This document shows, piece by piece, positions 25,634-35,435 of a stretch of 64,000 nt of DNA (the first letter of the stretch is position 1; every line of letters starts with the position of its first letter). Source of the stretch: DATGEP01 sp035310125 (GTDB taxonomy: Bacteria > Chloroflexota > Ktedonobacteria > Ktedonobacterales > JADMIN01); contig DATGEP010000019.1 of assembly GCA_035310125.1 (NCBI GenBank), positions 1 through 64,000 of the forward strand, written 5' to 3'. Made by a program: the position numbers and the translations under genes. The notes under the pieces were generated by a model. It was not told the origin of the DNA, searched no databases, and was given only the letters and a program-made list of their open reading frames with translations.

Positions 25634-25838
25634 GCCGCCGTCTTTTGTATTGCTAGCGCCGAGCGCAACCAGTGCAATCCGCGTACAAAACGCTTCCGCC
25701 AGGGTTCGGCTCGTTAGGCCGGACTGATGTGTATACTATCGTAGTCGTCTAGAGTCAGCATCGGGTAGACACCGGCTATTTCGGTCAGGCGCCGCCTGGC
25801 AGATCACACTGTGCGCAGAGCAGGGGAGGCCAGATTTC

Positions 25839-26366
25839 ATGGAACGACGGGCCGACAGCGTCACACTCGCGCGGAATGTGTGCCTCGGGTTGGGGAGCAA
25901 CCTTGGCGACCGGAATGCGCATCTGCGCCAGGCGGTGAAGGCGCTCTTGCCGAAGGTCATAGTGGTGCGCCTCTCCGCAGTATATGATACGGCGCCAGTC
26001 CTTGTCACAGACCAGCCTCGATTCCACAACATCGTCGCGATGTGTGACACTACACTCGACCCTCACGCACTTCTTGCCTATGTCAAGCGCATCGAGATGG
26101 ATCTGGGACGTGTGCCCGGCACACGGTACGGGCCGCGTGTCATTGATGTGGATATACTGATCTATGGCCAGATTGTGCTAGAGACGCCGGACTTGACGAT
26201 TCCCCACCCACGATTGGTAGAGCGCGGGTTTGTGCTCGCGCCACTCGCGGAGATCGCCCCTGACCTGCGACATCCCGTGCTTGGCCTTACGATGCGGGAG
26301 CTTGCCAGTGTGGTTGCTCAACAGGATGTGCGAGCGATTGGCCCCTTGTTCGAGACGGGACGCTAG
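25839..26366 (+). CDS. folK: 6-hydroxymethyl-7,8-dihydropterin pyrophosphokinase
   Basis: 175 residues. It transfers pyrophosphate to 6-hydroxymethyl-dihydropterin in folate synthesis. LGLGSNLGDR near the N terminus and the signature RYGPRVIDVDIL are intact, followed by IPHPRLVERGFVLAPL. No folB or folP gene lies beside it. It is followed after 55 bp by the signalling operon, which has its own promoter. Confidence 0.93.
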   Translation: MERRADSVTLARNVCLGLGSNLGDRNAHLRQAVKALLPKVIVVRLSAVYDTAPVLVTDQPRFHNIVAMCDTTLDPHALLAYVKRIEMDLGRVPGTRYGPRVIDVDILIYGQIVLETPDLTIPHPRLVERGFVLAPLAEIAPDLRHPVLGLTMRELASVVAQQDVRAIGPLFETGR

Positions 26367-26374
26367 AGTATAAT
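26346..26374 (+). promoter_or_regulatory. Promoter of the DUF4388-chemosensory-murT operon
   Basis: TTGTTC (26346-26351), a 17-bp spacer and a perfect TATAAT (26369-26374). The -35 lies in the last codons of folK. The start GTG is 48 bp downstream. Confidence 0.6.
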
Positions 26375-26421
26375 TGCGCCGAAAGAATGACCGTATTGTC
26401 AGCAGGAGATGAGGAACGCCC

Positions 26422-27699
26422 GTGGCCAATGGTAGCGAGTTCAGCAGCAGTCTGAACGGCAGCTTCAACGGCAGCCTGAGCGAATTTCGTCTGGAGGAGC
26501 TTCTCCAGATGATGGGGCTTGGTCAAAGCACAGGCGCTTTATATCTCCATCAGGAAGAAGGTCGCACCGGCCTCATCTACTTCGATAGCGGCTCTCTCGT
26601 AAGCTGTTCGGAGCTGGACACCGAGGCGCTCACACTCGGTCATGTGCTTCAGCAACTTGACTATGCCAGCGCGACCCAGATAGAGCATGCCTTTCAGCAG
26701 CAGACGCAGGATCCCCTCGGCAAGCGCATTGGTGAGCGGCTCATTGACCTGAATATGCTCACGCAGGATCAGCTCAACCACGCGCTCAAGACGCAGACGC
26801 TCTGGACGGCGCGCGAGCTTTCGCGCTGGGATAGGGGCACCTACGGATTCCATCCCGACGAGGCGCCACCGCCAGACGCCACGATGCTTCGCATAGACAC
26901 CACGCGCGCGGTCATGGAGGTGCTGCGCTATCAGCATGAATGGGAGAGCCTGGGGCCATATCTGACCGACGGCATGCGTACTCGTCTCATAATGGCGTTT
27001 GAGCCGCCAATTGGCCATCCTCTCATCTTTCATGCTCAGGCCTGGCGGGTGATCTCGCGCGTGAATTCACAGCACACCGTTCGCCGTATCGCGACATCGC
27101 TGCATCTGCCGGAGATAGACGTGGCGCGCATGGTGGGACCGCTGGTGCAGGAGGGGCTGCTTGTGCCAGTGGGCGCCGCGGGCGGACCGGGGTTGCCAGA
27201 AGAAGCGGCGCGGCTCAGTATGCACAACTTCGATTTGTTCACGCTATTGATTGGCATGGAGCAAGATTGGCTCAAGCGCAAGACGCCGGCAGATCAGCTT
27301 ATCGCGCTCGCCGGGTTTGTCAATGCGACGATGCAAACGCTCGGGGAGTCGTGTCAGTCGAGCGGTCTGAGCCTGGCACCGGAGACGCTGTCCACGATTC
27401 TTTCGCGCGAGAGGTTGGTTGGTATAGGTGAGTACCGGTTTCGTATCGAGAACAACCGGCTCGACGTTGACGACTTCGCCACCTACTGCCGGCGCGTGAT
27501 TGATGGGTCGTCCCGCAATGCTATGGGCGCCACTAAGCCGTTTTACGACGCGGCATATGAGGTCTTACATAGTGCGCTGCGGGCTTCATTCCAGGCAATC
27601 AATACCCGCATCGCCTCACCAATCGAGCGAGCGCAGAATCAGGAGGCGTGGGAGGCATTATTCCTGACGTTCCAGGGTGAGCCGACAACGACTGTATGA
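26422..27699 (+). CDS. DUF4388 (PATAN-like) signalling protein
   Basis: 425 residues from GTG 26422 with AGGAGATGAGG upstream. The N-terminal part (about 15-135) is a DUF4388 domain (GSLSEFRLEELLQMMGLGQSTGALYL, GLIYFDSGSLVSCS). A second helical segment (residues about 140-230) and winged-helix-like HTVRRIATSLHLPEIDVARMVGPLVQEGLL follow. The C-terminal half is unassigned. In other bacteria DUF4388 proteins accompany response regulators in motility or polarity pathways. It is the first gene of a chain with a CheY-like protein, CheW and CheA. Confidence 0.8.
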   Translation: MANGSEFSSSLNGSFNGSLSEFRLEELLQMMGLGQSTGALYLHQEEGRTGLIYFDSGSLVSCSELDTEALTLGHVLQQLDYASATQIEHAFQQQTQDPLGKRIGERLIDLNMLTQDQLNHALKTQTLWTARELSRWDRGTYGFHPDEAPPPDATMLRIDTTRAVMEVLRYQHEWESLGPYLTDGMRTRLIMAFEPPIGHPLIFHAQAWRVISRVNSQHTVRRIATSLHLPEIDVARMVGPLVQEGLLVPVGAAGGPGLPEEAARLSMHNFDLFTLLIGMEQDWLKRKTPADQLIALAGFVNATMQTLGESCQSSGLSLAPETLSTILSRERLVGIGEYRFRIENNRLDVDDFATYCRRVIDGSSRNAMGATKPFYDAAYEVLHSALRASFQAINTRIASPIERAQNQEAWEALFLTFQGEPTTTV

Positions 27700-27827
27700 C
27701 ATTCGCGGCGCGGCGATGCGAGGACGTATGACAGGGATGCGACCGACCGCGTGGCCGTCCGTCGCAGTTGCCTCGCCGCAGCCTCTGCATGTTGAGGATG
27801 CGTGGGGTCACCAGAAAAGGACCATCT

Positions 27828-28343
27828 ATGCCGTCACTCGTGCCGCAGACCGCAAGTAGCTTCGAGCCGACCTATCCTGAAACGGAGACACGGACCCACT
27901 TCGCCGGCGAAGGTGAGCCAACTGTCATGGTCATAGATGATTCAATGGCCGTGCGCACGATTCTCGAAGCCAGTTTCAACCGCGTCGGTGTGCGTGTCAA
28001 CAGCTATGGTGACGGCATCACGGCAATTCAGGCGCTTTCAAGGGGCGATGCGCCCGTCCCAAGCGTCCTATTGCTGGACATCAATCTGCCGCGTATGGAC
28101 GGGTATGAGGTGGCGCGCATTCTCCGCGGCAACAAACAGTGCAGCGAGACGATTATCCTCATGCTCACTGGACGTGACGGTCTCGTAGATCGGGTAAAGA
28201 GTCGCTTGGTCGGCGCCCGTGCGTTCATCAAGAAGCCTTTCCGCGTCTCGGATGTGGTGCGAACCGTCGGGGGATATATGCATATCAATCTGCCAGGCGC
28301 CGTGGAATCGCCCAACTCTCCGCCCACTACGTCACGCAGTTGA
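27828..28343 (+). CDS. Single-domain response regulator (CheY/PilG-like)
   Basis: 171 residues. One REC domain (about 30-150): acidic pair in VIDDS, phosphoacceptor Asp in LLLDINLPRMDGYE, Thr in MLTGRD and Lys in IKKPF. A Ser/Pro/Thr-rich tail follows and no output domain. ATG 27828 has AAAGGA upstream. The next gene is a CheW-like adaptor, so it is probably phosphorylated by the CheA in the same operon, as PilG is in twitching systems. Confidence 0.88.
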   Translation: MPSLVPQTASSFEPTYPETETRTHFAGEGEPTVMVIDDSMAVRTILEASFNRVGVRVNSYGDGITAIQALSRGDAPVPSVLLLDINLPRMDGYEVARILRGNKQCSETIILMLTGRDGLVDRVKSRLVGARAFIKKPFRVSDVVRTVGGYMHINLPGAVESPNSPPTTSRS

Positions 28344-28371
28344 TTTGCCGCAGCATGGGGAGAATGTGCTC

Positions 28372-29079
28372 ATGGATACCGCGGATAACAGCGTGAACGC
28401 GACACCAGCGGAGCGCTCGGCGCCCACCGATCTGGCGCAGCTCATGACGGCGGCGCGCGCGAGTACGGTAGATGCAATGGAGCGGCTGCTGGCAACGGCT
28501 CAGACTGGGGAGCAGTCGGGGCAATTCCCCTCCGGCACAGGGTATCTCCGATTTATGTGTGCGGGCAGACAGTGTGCGGTGCCACTCTCCGCGCTCCGTG
28601 AGGTGCTGCCCGCCGTGCCGCGAACCGTGTATCTCCCATTCAGTCCAGGGTGGTTGCTGGGGATCTTCCCACTGCGTAACGAGATGGTTGGTCTCGTAGA
28701 CCCTGCCGCGTTCCTGTGTCGCCGTGACGGTTCTTCCGACCCTACACAGGCTTCCGAGTCGCATCCCATCGCGGATAGTCTGCCGTCATACGAGGCTGGT
28801 GGCATCTTGCCGAACCGTGCGCCTGCCACTGCCTTAATCGTGGGAAACGAAGGCCGCAGCCTGGCCTGGGCAGTCGAATCGGTGGGTGAAATCGCTCTTG
28901 TTCAGCACGGCGAGCTACGCGATCTCAGCGAGCATATCCTCAGCAGCCTGCCATTTGAGCGCCGCTATGTTACCCATGTGTATGGTCCCGACGAATCCAA
29001 TACCCACATTCTCGTACTCGATGCGGAAAAAGTGTTGGCCGATCAGCTAGATGCGCTCGAAGCGGGAAGTGAGGGCTAA
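28372..29079 (+). CDS. CheW-like coupling protein
   Basis: 235 residues. A CheW fold spans about residues 55-220 (LRFMCAGRQCAVPLSALREVLPAVP, LLGIFPLRNEMVGLVDPAAFL, ALIVGNEGRSLAWAVESVGEI). An N-terminal extension of about 55 residues is unstructured. GGGGAG precedes ATG 28372 by about 10 nt. CheW proteins join receptors to CheA, but no receptor gene is in the window. The stop lies 2 nt before the CheA start, implying coupling. Confidence 0.85.
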   Translation: MDTADNSVNATPAERSAPTDLAQLMTAARASTVDAMERLLATAQTGEQSGQFPSGTGYLRFMCAGRQCAVPLSALREVLPAVPRTVYLPFSPGWLLGIFPLRNEMVGLVDPAAFLCRRDGSSDPTQASESHPIADSLPSYEAGGILPNRAPATALIVGNEGRSLAWAVESVGEIALVQHGELRDLSEHILSSLPFERRYVTHVYGPDESNTHILVLDAEKVLADQLDALEAGSEG

Positions 29080-29081
29080 GC

Positions 29082-32000
29082 ATGGCTGATCCGAATACCG
29101 GGCCTGCCGCGCTGGCAGACTTGCGCTCGTTGCTGCCAATGGTGCGGCATCATGTGGCGATGTTGAGTAGTCCAGCTACGGCGGGGCAAAACGCGAATGC
29201 CGCTTTAGAGCTGGCAGGGTGGGCTGAAACGATGGCGGCGCTCTGCGTGGAGTGCGACATTCCCGATTGTGCTCATCTCCTCGATGCACTGCATGCGGTG
29301 CTTGTCGAATCCCCTGTCGCCGCGAAGTGGTCTCCACAATTTGCCGCCGCCGCGCTGGATGCGTTTGGCTATACGTTCCACCGCATCAGCGCGCTTGGCA
29401 TCGAAACGCTCCTATCATCTGACACAAGCGAGCAACAAGCCACCGCCATAAGACTCGCGCGAGCGCTCAAAGAGGAATTTCGGCCAGAAGCGGCGGGAGC
29501 GCCCGCCACGTTGCACGTGACCGGCAGCGATCATAGCGAGACGCTGGCGGAGGTGTTCGCGGACGATGAGGTGCTATTTCAAGAAGGCGCATTAGCTGAG
29601 CCGGCGGCATTTACGGATGAAGAGCGCCAGATGCTTGCCTCGTTTCAATCTGCTTCGCTGCGCGTCACCATGCCGCCAGCACCAGGGCTTCTCGTACCGG
29701 ATACTGCCGCTCCCTCGCTGCCAGATGATGCGTTCGTCGGTGGCGGCTGGGCGCCCAGCCCAACGGATGTGTTGCCGGACGAGCCGCATGAGCCGTCCGC
29801 CACGCCCGACATGCCCGACATGCTCGACATGCTCGACACGGGGCAAGTTACCGACGAGCAAGTCGCGTGGCGGCTACCAACACCGGAAGAGCTCGATGAG
29901 ATTCCCGAAGAGATGAAACATCTCTTTTTGGTAGAGACTGAGGAGGACCTACAGGACCTCCGCCTTGCGCTTCTCCGCTATGAACAGCACCCTGAGGACC
30001 CCGGTGCGCTCCATGCCATCGGGCGGGTAACCCATAAAATCAAGGGAACTGCCGCGACGCTGGGGTTTGATGTGCTTGCCGCTGTAACTCATCACTACGA
30101 AGACCTCACCAAAGCGCTGCTGAAGCGACGGGTGGAGGCGGGACCACAGGCCAACGCGGCGCTGCTGCGCGGGCTGGTGTTGTTGCAGGCGTCGCTGGAC
30201 GCCTCCAATGCTGGACAGACGCCTACCCCCGCACTCGCCGCCGAAGCGGAGACGCTGCTGGATGGATTGGCGCGCAAAGGCGATACACCGCTCCTTCCGC
30301 ATGACTCGATCTCGCCGGCGCTGGGGGCATTTGGTTCGTCCACGTCCTCTGGCGCCCATACGTCTACTCCGCCCGCGCCGCGCAATGACGACGAGGAGTC
30401 ATGGCTGCGCGTAGAGGTTCACCGTTTGGACGATCTCATGCGGCATCTGAGCGCCCTCGCCGTCAATCGTGCGGCCCTGCTGCAAACGCGCGATGACGTC
30501 GTTCACCTGCAAGCTGAAATGGATGCGGCGCTGGTGCGATTGTCTGACCTGAACGCGCAGATGACTGATCTCGAGCCGTGGCTCCGTCACAAGCCTACCT
30601 CCCCGCCGAATACGCTGGATCGTCGGGATCGCCAGGCGGGTTTCGCGGCTGGATTGGGAATCTCCGGCAATCTGGAACACGACCCTGCACAACGCGGTGA
30701 ACTATCGCGTTCGTCGAGCGAGACTCCCGTCCCGGCATGGGATGAGCTGGAACTCGATCACTTTACCGAGCTTGACTCCGCGCGACGAGCGTTGAATGAA
30801 GTCGTCGAGGACGCTTCGACGACCAGCCGGCAGCTGCGCGCGGCGTTGGTACGCTTGTCGCAAGTAAGCGAGGAACAGGCGGCGCTGACCTCTCGCATGC
30901 AACGGGATGTCATGCATGTGCGATTGGTGCCGCTTAGCGATATGGTGCTCCGGCTCGACTTCGAGGTGAAGTTACTTGCGGGACTGGCTCAGAAGACAGT
31001 GACATTCCTGGTGAGCGGCGAAATGACCGAGATAGACCGCAATATCAGTGAGGCGTTGCGAGAGCCGCTGCTTCAGCTCGTACGCAATGCGGTGGTTCAT
31101 GGGATCGAGCCGACCGAGGAGCGGACGGAAAGTGGCAAGGCCGCGGCGGGGACGGTCTGGGTCCATGCTTACTACGTCGGTAGTGAGGTGATCATTGAGG
31201 TTGGCGATGACGGGCGCGGCATCAACCCCCATAAGCTCGCGGTTTCGGCGGTGGCTGCCGGTTTGTTGAAGAGCGATGCCGCACATGCACTCAGCCCAGC
31301 GGAGGCGCTGGATCTCATGTTCTGGCCAGGCGTGACGACCTTTGACGGGGCAAAAGCGGTTAGCGGGCGGGGCATCGGGCTCGATGAGGTCCGCACTGCT
31401 ATCCAGAAGCTCAAGGGCGTCATCACCGTGCGCAGCGAACCGGGCAAAGGGAGTGTTTTCCGTGTGCGTGTGCCCATTTCGTTGAGCATCGTCCACGCGC
31501 TACGTGTGCTGGCTGGCGATCAATGCTTCGCGGTGCCGTTCAGCTCTGTCAATCGTACACTCAGTCTCAATGCAAGCGAGATTCTCGCCTCCGCGCCCGT
31601 GCCGTCCGATGGCGCCTCCGTGGCTGGCTCGCTGCGGCCTACTCAGCGTATTCGCCTTGAGCATGAGGAGACTCCGGCTGTACTCGGTGGCAGCGTGAGC
31701 CAGGCATACGATGAGATACCGGTGTTCGCGCTGGCGACGCTGTTGGGGCTGGAGCACAAGCCGCGTGATCCACAAGCGGCGCTACTCGTGGAGGTGGGAC
31801 GGCAACGGGTGGTGCTGCTGGTGGATGATGTCTTTGAGGAGCAGGAAGTGGCTATCCAGGCGCTGCCGCGCCCCTTGCGGCGGCGATCGGTGCGTGGGGC
31901 AAGCGTTACCGCGAGTGGTCAGATGCTGCTGTTCCTGGACCTGCCAGAGCTGGCCGCAAGCATCCTGGATGGCAGCCGAGCGCTACCCGCGCCACGACCG

Positions 32001-32414
32001 CGTCCGGCTCCACGCTTTGCCGCGACGGCGGCGCCGCGTGTGCTGGTGGTAGATGACTCAGTAACCATCCGCCAGACGCTCGATCATATGCTGCGGCGCG
32101 GGGGATTCGATGTGCAAGCGGCCCGCGACGGAATCGAGGCAATGGAGATGATGCTGGTCAGCCTCCCTCGGGTTGTCGTGCTGGACATCGAGATGCCTCA
32201 TCTGGACGGCTTCGAGGTGCTGTCCATCCTGCGAAGATCGCCTCAATTCAGCGATGTGCGCGTCGTGATGCTGACATCGCGTGCGGCGGACAAGCATAAG
32301 GAGCACGCGCTCCGGCTAGGTGCGCAGGCATACCTCATCAAACCGTGTCCGCAGGAGACACTGCTCGAAACGGTACGTAGCTTGCTCGCCGAACAGGAAT
32401 CGGGATTACAGTAA
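29082..32414 (+). CDS. CheA-type hybrid histidine kinase with C-terminal receiver
   Basis: 1110 residues. Order: an N-terminal helical region (1-260, possibly a degenerate Hpt) ending in a PDMPDMLDMLDTG repeat; Hpt with H318 in THKIKGTAATLGF; dimerisation region; HATPase with N-box LVRNAVVHGIEP (about 667) and GRGIGLDEV; CheW-like P5 domain; REC (about 985-1105) with VVDDS, phosphoacceptor D1035 in VVLDIEMP and Lys in LIKPC. This matches hybrid CheA/ChpA/PixL kinases of type IV pilus or alternative pathways. Only one Hpt has a clear His. The stop is 4 nt before murT. Confidence 0.92.
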   Translation: MADPNTGPAALADLRSLLPMVRHHVAMLSSPATAGQNANAALELAGWAETMAALCVECDIPDCAHLLDALHAVLVESPVAAKWSPQFAAAALDAFGYTFHRISALGIETLLSSDTSEQQATAIRLARALKEEFRPEAAGAPATLHVTGSDHSETLAEVFADDEVLFQEGALAEPAAFTDEERQMLASFQSASLRVTMPPAPGLLVPDTAAPSLPDDAFVGGGWAPSPTDVLPDEPHEPSATPDMPDMLDMLDTGQVTDEQVAWRLPTPEELDEIPEEMKHLFLVETEEDLQDLRLALLRYEQHPEDPGALHAIGRVTHKIKGTAATLGFDVLAAVTHHYEDLTKALLKRRVEAGPQANAALLRGLVLLQASLDASNAGQTPTPALAAEAETLLDGLARKGDTPLLPHDSISPALGAFGSSTSSGAHTSTPPAPRNDDEESWLRVEVHRLDDLMRHLSALAVNRAALLQTRDDVVHLQAEMDAALVRLSDLNAQMTDLEPWLRHKPTSPPNTLDRRDRQAGFAAGLGISGNLEHDPAQRGELSRSSSETPVPAWDELELDHFTELDSARRALNEVVEDASTTSRQLRAALVRLSQVSEEQAALTSRMQRDVMHVRLVPLSDMVLRLDFEVKLLAGLAQKTVTFLVSGEMTEIDRNISEALREPLLQLVRNAVVHGIEPTEERTESGKAAAGTVWVHAYYVGSEVIIEVGDDGRGINPHKLAVSAVAAGLLKSDAAHALSPAEALDLMFWPGVTTFDGAKAVSGRGIGLDEVRTAIQKLKGVITVRSEPGKGSVFRVRVPISLSIVHALRVLAGDQCFAVPFSSVNRTLSLNASEILASAPVPSDGASVAGSLRPTQRIRLEHEETPAVLGGSVSQAYDEIPVFALATLLGLEHKPRDPQAALLVEVGRQRVVLLVDDVFEEQEVAIQALPRPLRRRSVRGASVTASGQMLLFLDLPELAASILDGSRALPAPRPRPAPRFAATAAPRVLVVDDSVTIRQTLDHMLRRGGFDVQAARDGIEAMEMMLVSLPRVVVLDIEMPHLDGFEVLSILRRSPQFSDVRVVMLTSRAADKHKEHALRLGAQAYLIKPCPQETLLETVRSLLAEQESGLQ

Positions 32415-32418
32415 CCGC

Positions 32419-33936
32419 ATGGATACACAGCAGAGCGACGTCCCGGCGATTCCATCCGGGACGGAGACCCCAGCAGTGCGATCCGCGTCGCGTCGCGTCG
32501 CGTATCCCTGGCAAACGCGGGCGCGCGCGGCGACCGCTGTCGTAGCTGGGCGAGCATCGGGTGCGCTGGCGCGGCGGCTGCGGCTCGGCGCGGGTACCAG
32601 CCTTCCGGGTCTGGTCGCGCGGCGCGTTGACCCCACGATAGCGCGCTATCTTGCCGCGCAGCTGCGTCACGGCAGCGTCGTCATCACCGGCACCAACGGC
32701 AAGACGACCACCAGCGGCCTCGTCGCGTACGTGCTACGCGCTGGTGGATTGCGTGTGTGGCGCAATCGTGAGGGCGCGAACCTGGCACGCGGCATCACCG
32801 CGGCGCTCATCATTCGCACCCGGCCCACGGGGCGGCTGCGCTGGCACGGTAATGCCGCCGCCGTCTTCGAGGTGGACGAAGCGGCGTTTCCACAGGTAAT
32901 CACGGAAGTGCGACCGCGCGCCATCGTCATTACCAATCTGTTTCGCGATCAGCTCGATCGTTATGGCGAGGTGGACACGGTCGCGGAACGTTGGCGCGAC
33001 GCGCTCAAAGCTCTTCCAGCGGACACACAGCTTGTGCTCAACGCCGACGATCCCGCTGTCGCCGCTCTGGCGGACGGCGCACGAGACGCGCATGTCCTCT
33101 ATTTCGGTGTGGAAGACGCGCCAGTGGGCGAACGAGCGGACACAAGCTCCGTCGCGCCGGAGGTGATAGATACGCGGACGTGTCCGCGCTGCCGGGCGCC
33201 ACTCACGTATGCGCTACGGTTCTACAGCCACATCGGCCACTGGGCATGCCCCACCTGTGGCTATGCGCGCCCGCGGCCGGCGGTCTTCGCCCGTGCTATC
33301 GTGCCCGATGGCTTCGATGGTATGCGTTTCATGCTCGTCACGACATCCGGCGAGCGCGAGGTGCGTATCGCGCTGCCCGGCCTCTACAACGTCTACAATG
33401 CGCTGGCCGCCGCCGCCGTGGGGATTGCGATGGGTTGCGACACGTCCGCCGCCGCTGCCGCGCTGGCTCGGTTCACACCGGCTTTTGGCCGCGCGGAACG
33501 CATCCAGGTGAATGGGCGCGAGGTGCGTTTGCTTCTCGCCAAGAATCCCACTGGATTGAACGAGGTGTTGCGGGCGCTGGCCGCTGCCACGACACATCCG
33601 CATCTCCTCATGCTGCTGAACGATCACGCCGCCGACGGCGAAGACGTCTCGTGGATCTGGGATGCCGGTCTGGAGCAGGTCGCGGCCCTTGCGCCCGCGA
33701 GCCTGACGGTGAGTGGCACGCGGGCGTACGATCTGGCGCTGCGGCTGAAGTATGCCGGCGCGCCGGTCGCTGCCATCGAGATGGACGCGCCGCGCGCACT
33801 GGATGCGGCGCTCGCACGGACACCCGACGGTGACACGCTGTATGTCGTGCCAACCTATACCGCTATGCTGGCCGTCCGGGCCGAGCTGGAGCGGCGCGGC
33901 TATGCGCCGCACTACTGGGAGCAGCGCGATGTCTGA
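32419..33936 (+). CDS. murT: Lipid II isoglutaminyl synthase, MurT subunit
   Basis: 505 residues, Mur ligase superfamily with DUF1727. The ATP loop is ITGTNGKTTTSG. The inserted ribbon has four Cys, CPRC and CPTC, as in MurT of Gram-positives. FEVDEAAFPQ and LLAKNPTGLNEVL follow. With GatD it amidates the D-Glu of lipid II to D-isoglutamine, a step needed for efficient cross-linking. ATG 32419 lies 4 nt after the CheA stop and overlaps GatD by 8 nt. Position in a chemosensory operon is unexpected. Confidence 0.92.
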   Translation: MDTQQSDVPAIPSGTETPAVRSASRRVAYPWQTRARAATAVVAGRASGALARRLRLGAGTSLPGLVARRVDPTIARYLAAQLRHGSVVITGTNGKTTTSGLVAYVLRAGGLRVWRNREGANLARGITAALIIRTRPTGRLRWHGNAAAVFEVDEAAFPQVITEVRPRAIVITNLFRDQLDRYGEVDTVAERWRDALKALPADTQLVLNADDPAVAALADGARDAHVLYFGVEDAPVGERADTSSVAPEVIDTRTCPRCRAPLTYALRFYSHIGHWACPTCGYARPRPAVFARAIVPDGFDGMRFMLVTTSGEREVRIALPGLYNVYNALAAAAVGIAMGCDTSAAAAALARFTPAFGRAERIQVNGREVRLLLAKNPTGLNEVLRALAAATTHPHLLMLLNDHAADGEDVSWIWDAGLEQVAALAPASLTVSGTRAYDLALRLKYAGAPVAAIEMDAPRALDAALARTPDGDTLYVVPTYTAMLAVRAELERRGYAPHYWEQRDV

Positions 33937-34744
33937 GCAGTTTTCGCTGACGCTGGGCCACCTCTACCCTGACCAGCTCAACGTATATGGCGACCGGGGC
34001 AACATTCTCACCTTCCAGCAGCGGTGCGCCTGGCGCGGCATCGCGCTGCGCATCGCCGGTCTTGATCTCGGCGAACGGGTGGATTTCACCGCATATGATC
34101 TCTTCTTCATAGGCGGCGGCCAGGACAAAGAGCAGGACGAGGTCGCCCGCGACCTGCGCGAGGTGAAAGGTGACGACATTCGCGCCGCCGTGGAGGGGGA
34201 CGTGCCCGTGCTTGCCGTCTGCGGAGGATACCAACTGCTCGCCCGCTTCTATCGTCCCGCTGACGGACCGGAATTGGCGGGGCTGGGCATCTTCGACGCC
34301 TGGACGATCCACAGGGGTAAGCGCGTGCCGCGCTGTGTCGGCAATGTGGCGCTCCGCTGGCGGGACAGCACGCTCATCGGCTTTGAGAACCATGGTGGGC
34401 GAACCTATTTGGGTGATGGCGCACAGCCGCTTGGTGCTGTGCTCGCCGGACATGGCAACAACAGCGAGGATGGCGCGGAGGGATGCGTCTATCGCAATGC
34501 TTTTGGCACCTACTTGCATGGCTCGCTGCTCCCGAAGAATCCCCATCTGGCGGATGCGCTGCTGGCGCTGGCGCTACGCCGCCGCTATGGCGTGGACGGT
34601 GCGCGCGTGGCGCTCGCGCCACTGGATGACGAGCTGGAGTGGCAAGCGCACGAAGCGATGCTACGCCGGCTGGGCGTCGCGGCGTTGGCGCCGCGACATG
34701 CTTCGCAGGCCACAAGCACTAAGGCGGCGACGGCTGACATGTAG
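33929..34744 (+). CDS. gatD: Lipid II isoglutaminyl synthase, GatD glutaminase subunit
   Basis: 271 residues, CobB/CobQ-like class I glutamine amidotransferase. The nucleophile Cys is in LAVCGGYQLL and the His in TYLHGSLLPKNP. LGHLYPDQLNVYGDRGN is the family opening. It hydrolyses Gln and passes ammonia to MurT. ATG 33929 overlaps the murT stop. No T-run terminator follows directly; a hairpin lies 150 bp downstream. Confidence 0.92.
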   Translation: MSEQFSLTLGHLYPDQLNVYGDRGNILTFQQRCAWRGIALRIAGLDLGERVDFTAYDLFFIGGGQDKEQDEVARDLREVKGDDIRAAVEGDVPVLAVCGGYQLLARFYRPADGPELAGLGIFDAWTIHRGKRVPRCVGNVALRWRDSTLIGFENHGGRTYLGDGAQPLGAVLAGHGNNSEDGAEGCVYRNAFGTYLHGSLLPKNPHLADALLALALRRRYGVDGARVALAPLDDELEWQAHEAMLRRLGVAALAPRHASQATSTKAATADM

Positions 34745-35188
34745 CGCTGATTTGGGCGCAGGGAACATGTGATGAGACCCGGGGCAGGGGTAACTTTTGG
34801 ATGCTCGGCGCGTATTCGATACTGAGAGGACTGGCACGGATACACCTTTTCTGGTGAATCTCTCCCCGGTCATCGCAGTCACACGTTACGGTTTATAGTG
34901 ACGCCTATCAATGACGTTAGGCGCCACTATCCAGGAAACCAACGTAGCTCTGGCACGACATCTGCTTATTCAACGACGTAGAAATCGTGTCTGAGCGAGA
35001 GAAAGATTCGATGGTAGCACGAGGCGCCCCGGAAGAGCGGGTGGCCAGCCAGCATTCGGCATAGCGGTCCGTTAGCGACAGCACCTTTCTCATGGCGTAG
35101 ACGCAAACGGACACGATAGTAGCCGGTGCGTGGCCATGCGCTGTACCCGTTTCTGTGGCCTGCCATAAGCAGCGGGAGGTGTCGCGTT
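34745..35188. other. 444-bp non-coding interval with an imperfect hairpin
   Basis: After gatD no plausible gene is seen. The main structure is a hairpin at 34895-34930: ATAGTGaCGCCTA pairs with TAGGCGcCACTAT, 12 base pairs and one A-C mismatch around a 10-nt loop. No T-run follows. It could be an mRNA-end structure of the murT-gatD operon or a DNA dyad. Confidence 0.45.
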
Positions 35189-35368
35189 ATGAATCAGTAT
35201 GAAGACCTGCTGGTAGACGCCCTGCTGGATCGCGGATTCTCTGTTGAGGAAGCCGTGCGCTTGATCGCGCTGCAAGAGCGGCTTGAGCGCGAGCGGCGGG
35301 AAGTGGAAGAGCGGCGGAAGTTCTCGCAGTGGATGGCGAGCATCTATGGGATCAATGAGCCGGAGTGA
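35189..35368 (+). CDS. Small conserved-looking protein
   Basis: 59 residues, strongly charged and helical (LLVDALLDRGFSVEEAVRLIALQERLERERREVEERRKF). The pattern is like a UBA-type three-helix start followed by a coiled coil. ATG 35189 has GGGAGG about 9 nt upstream, and a clear terminator follows the stop. No function can be assigned. Confidence 0.6.
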   Translation: MNQYEDLLVDALLDRGFSVEEAVRLIALQERLERERREVEERRKFSQWMASIYGINEPE

Positions 35369-35393
35369 TGTAGCAGCCATTCCATTTTGACGT

Positions 35394-35435
35394 AAGCGGG
35401 AGGGCAGCGGCCAAACGTTGCTCTCCCGCTTATTT
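35394..35435 (+). terminator. Intrinsic terminator after the small helical gene
   Basis: AAGCGGGAG (35394-35402) pairs with CTCCCGCTT (35423-35431). The stem continues inward through GGCA/TGCT with one G-U pair, and ATTTA follows. The T tract is short, but the long GC stem and position 26 bp after the stop support termination. Confidence 0.6.
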
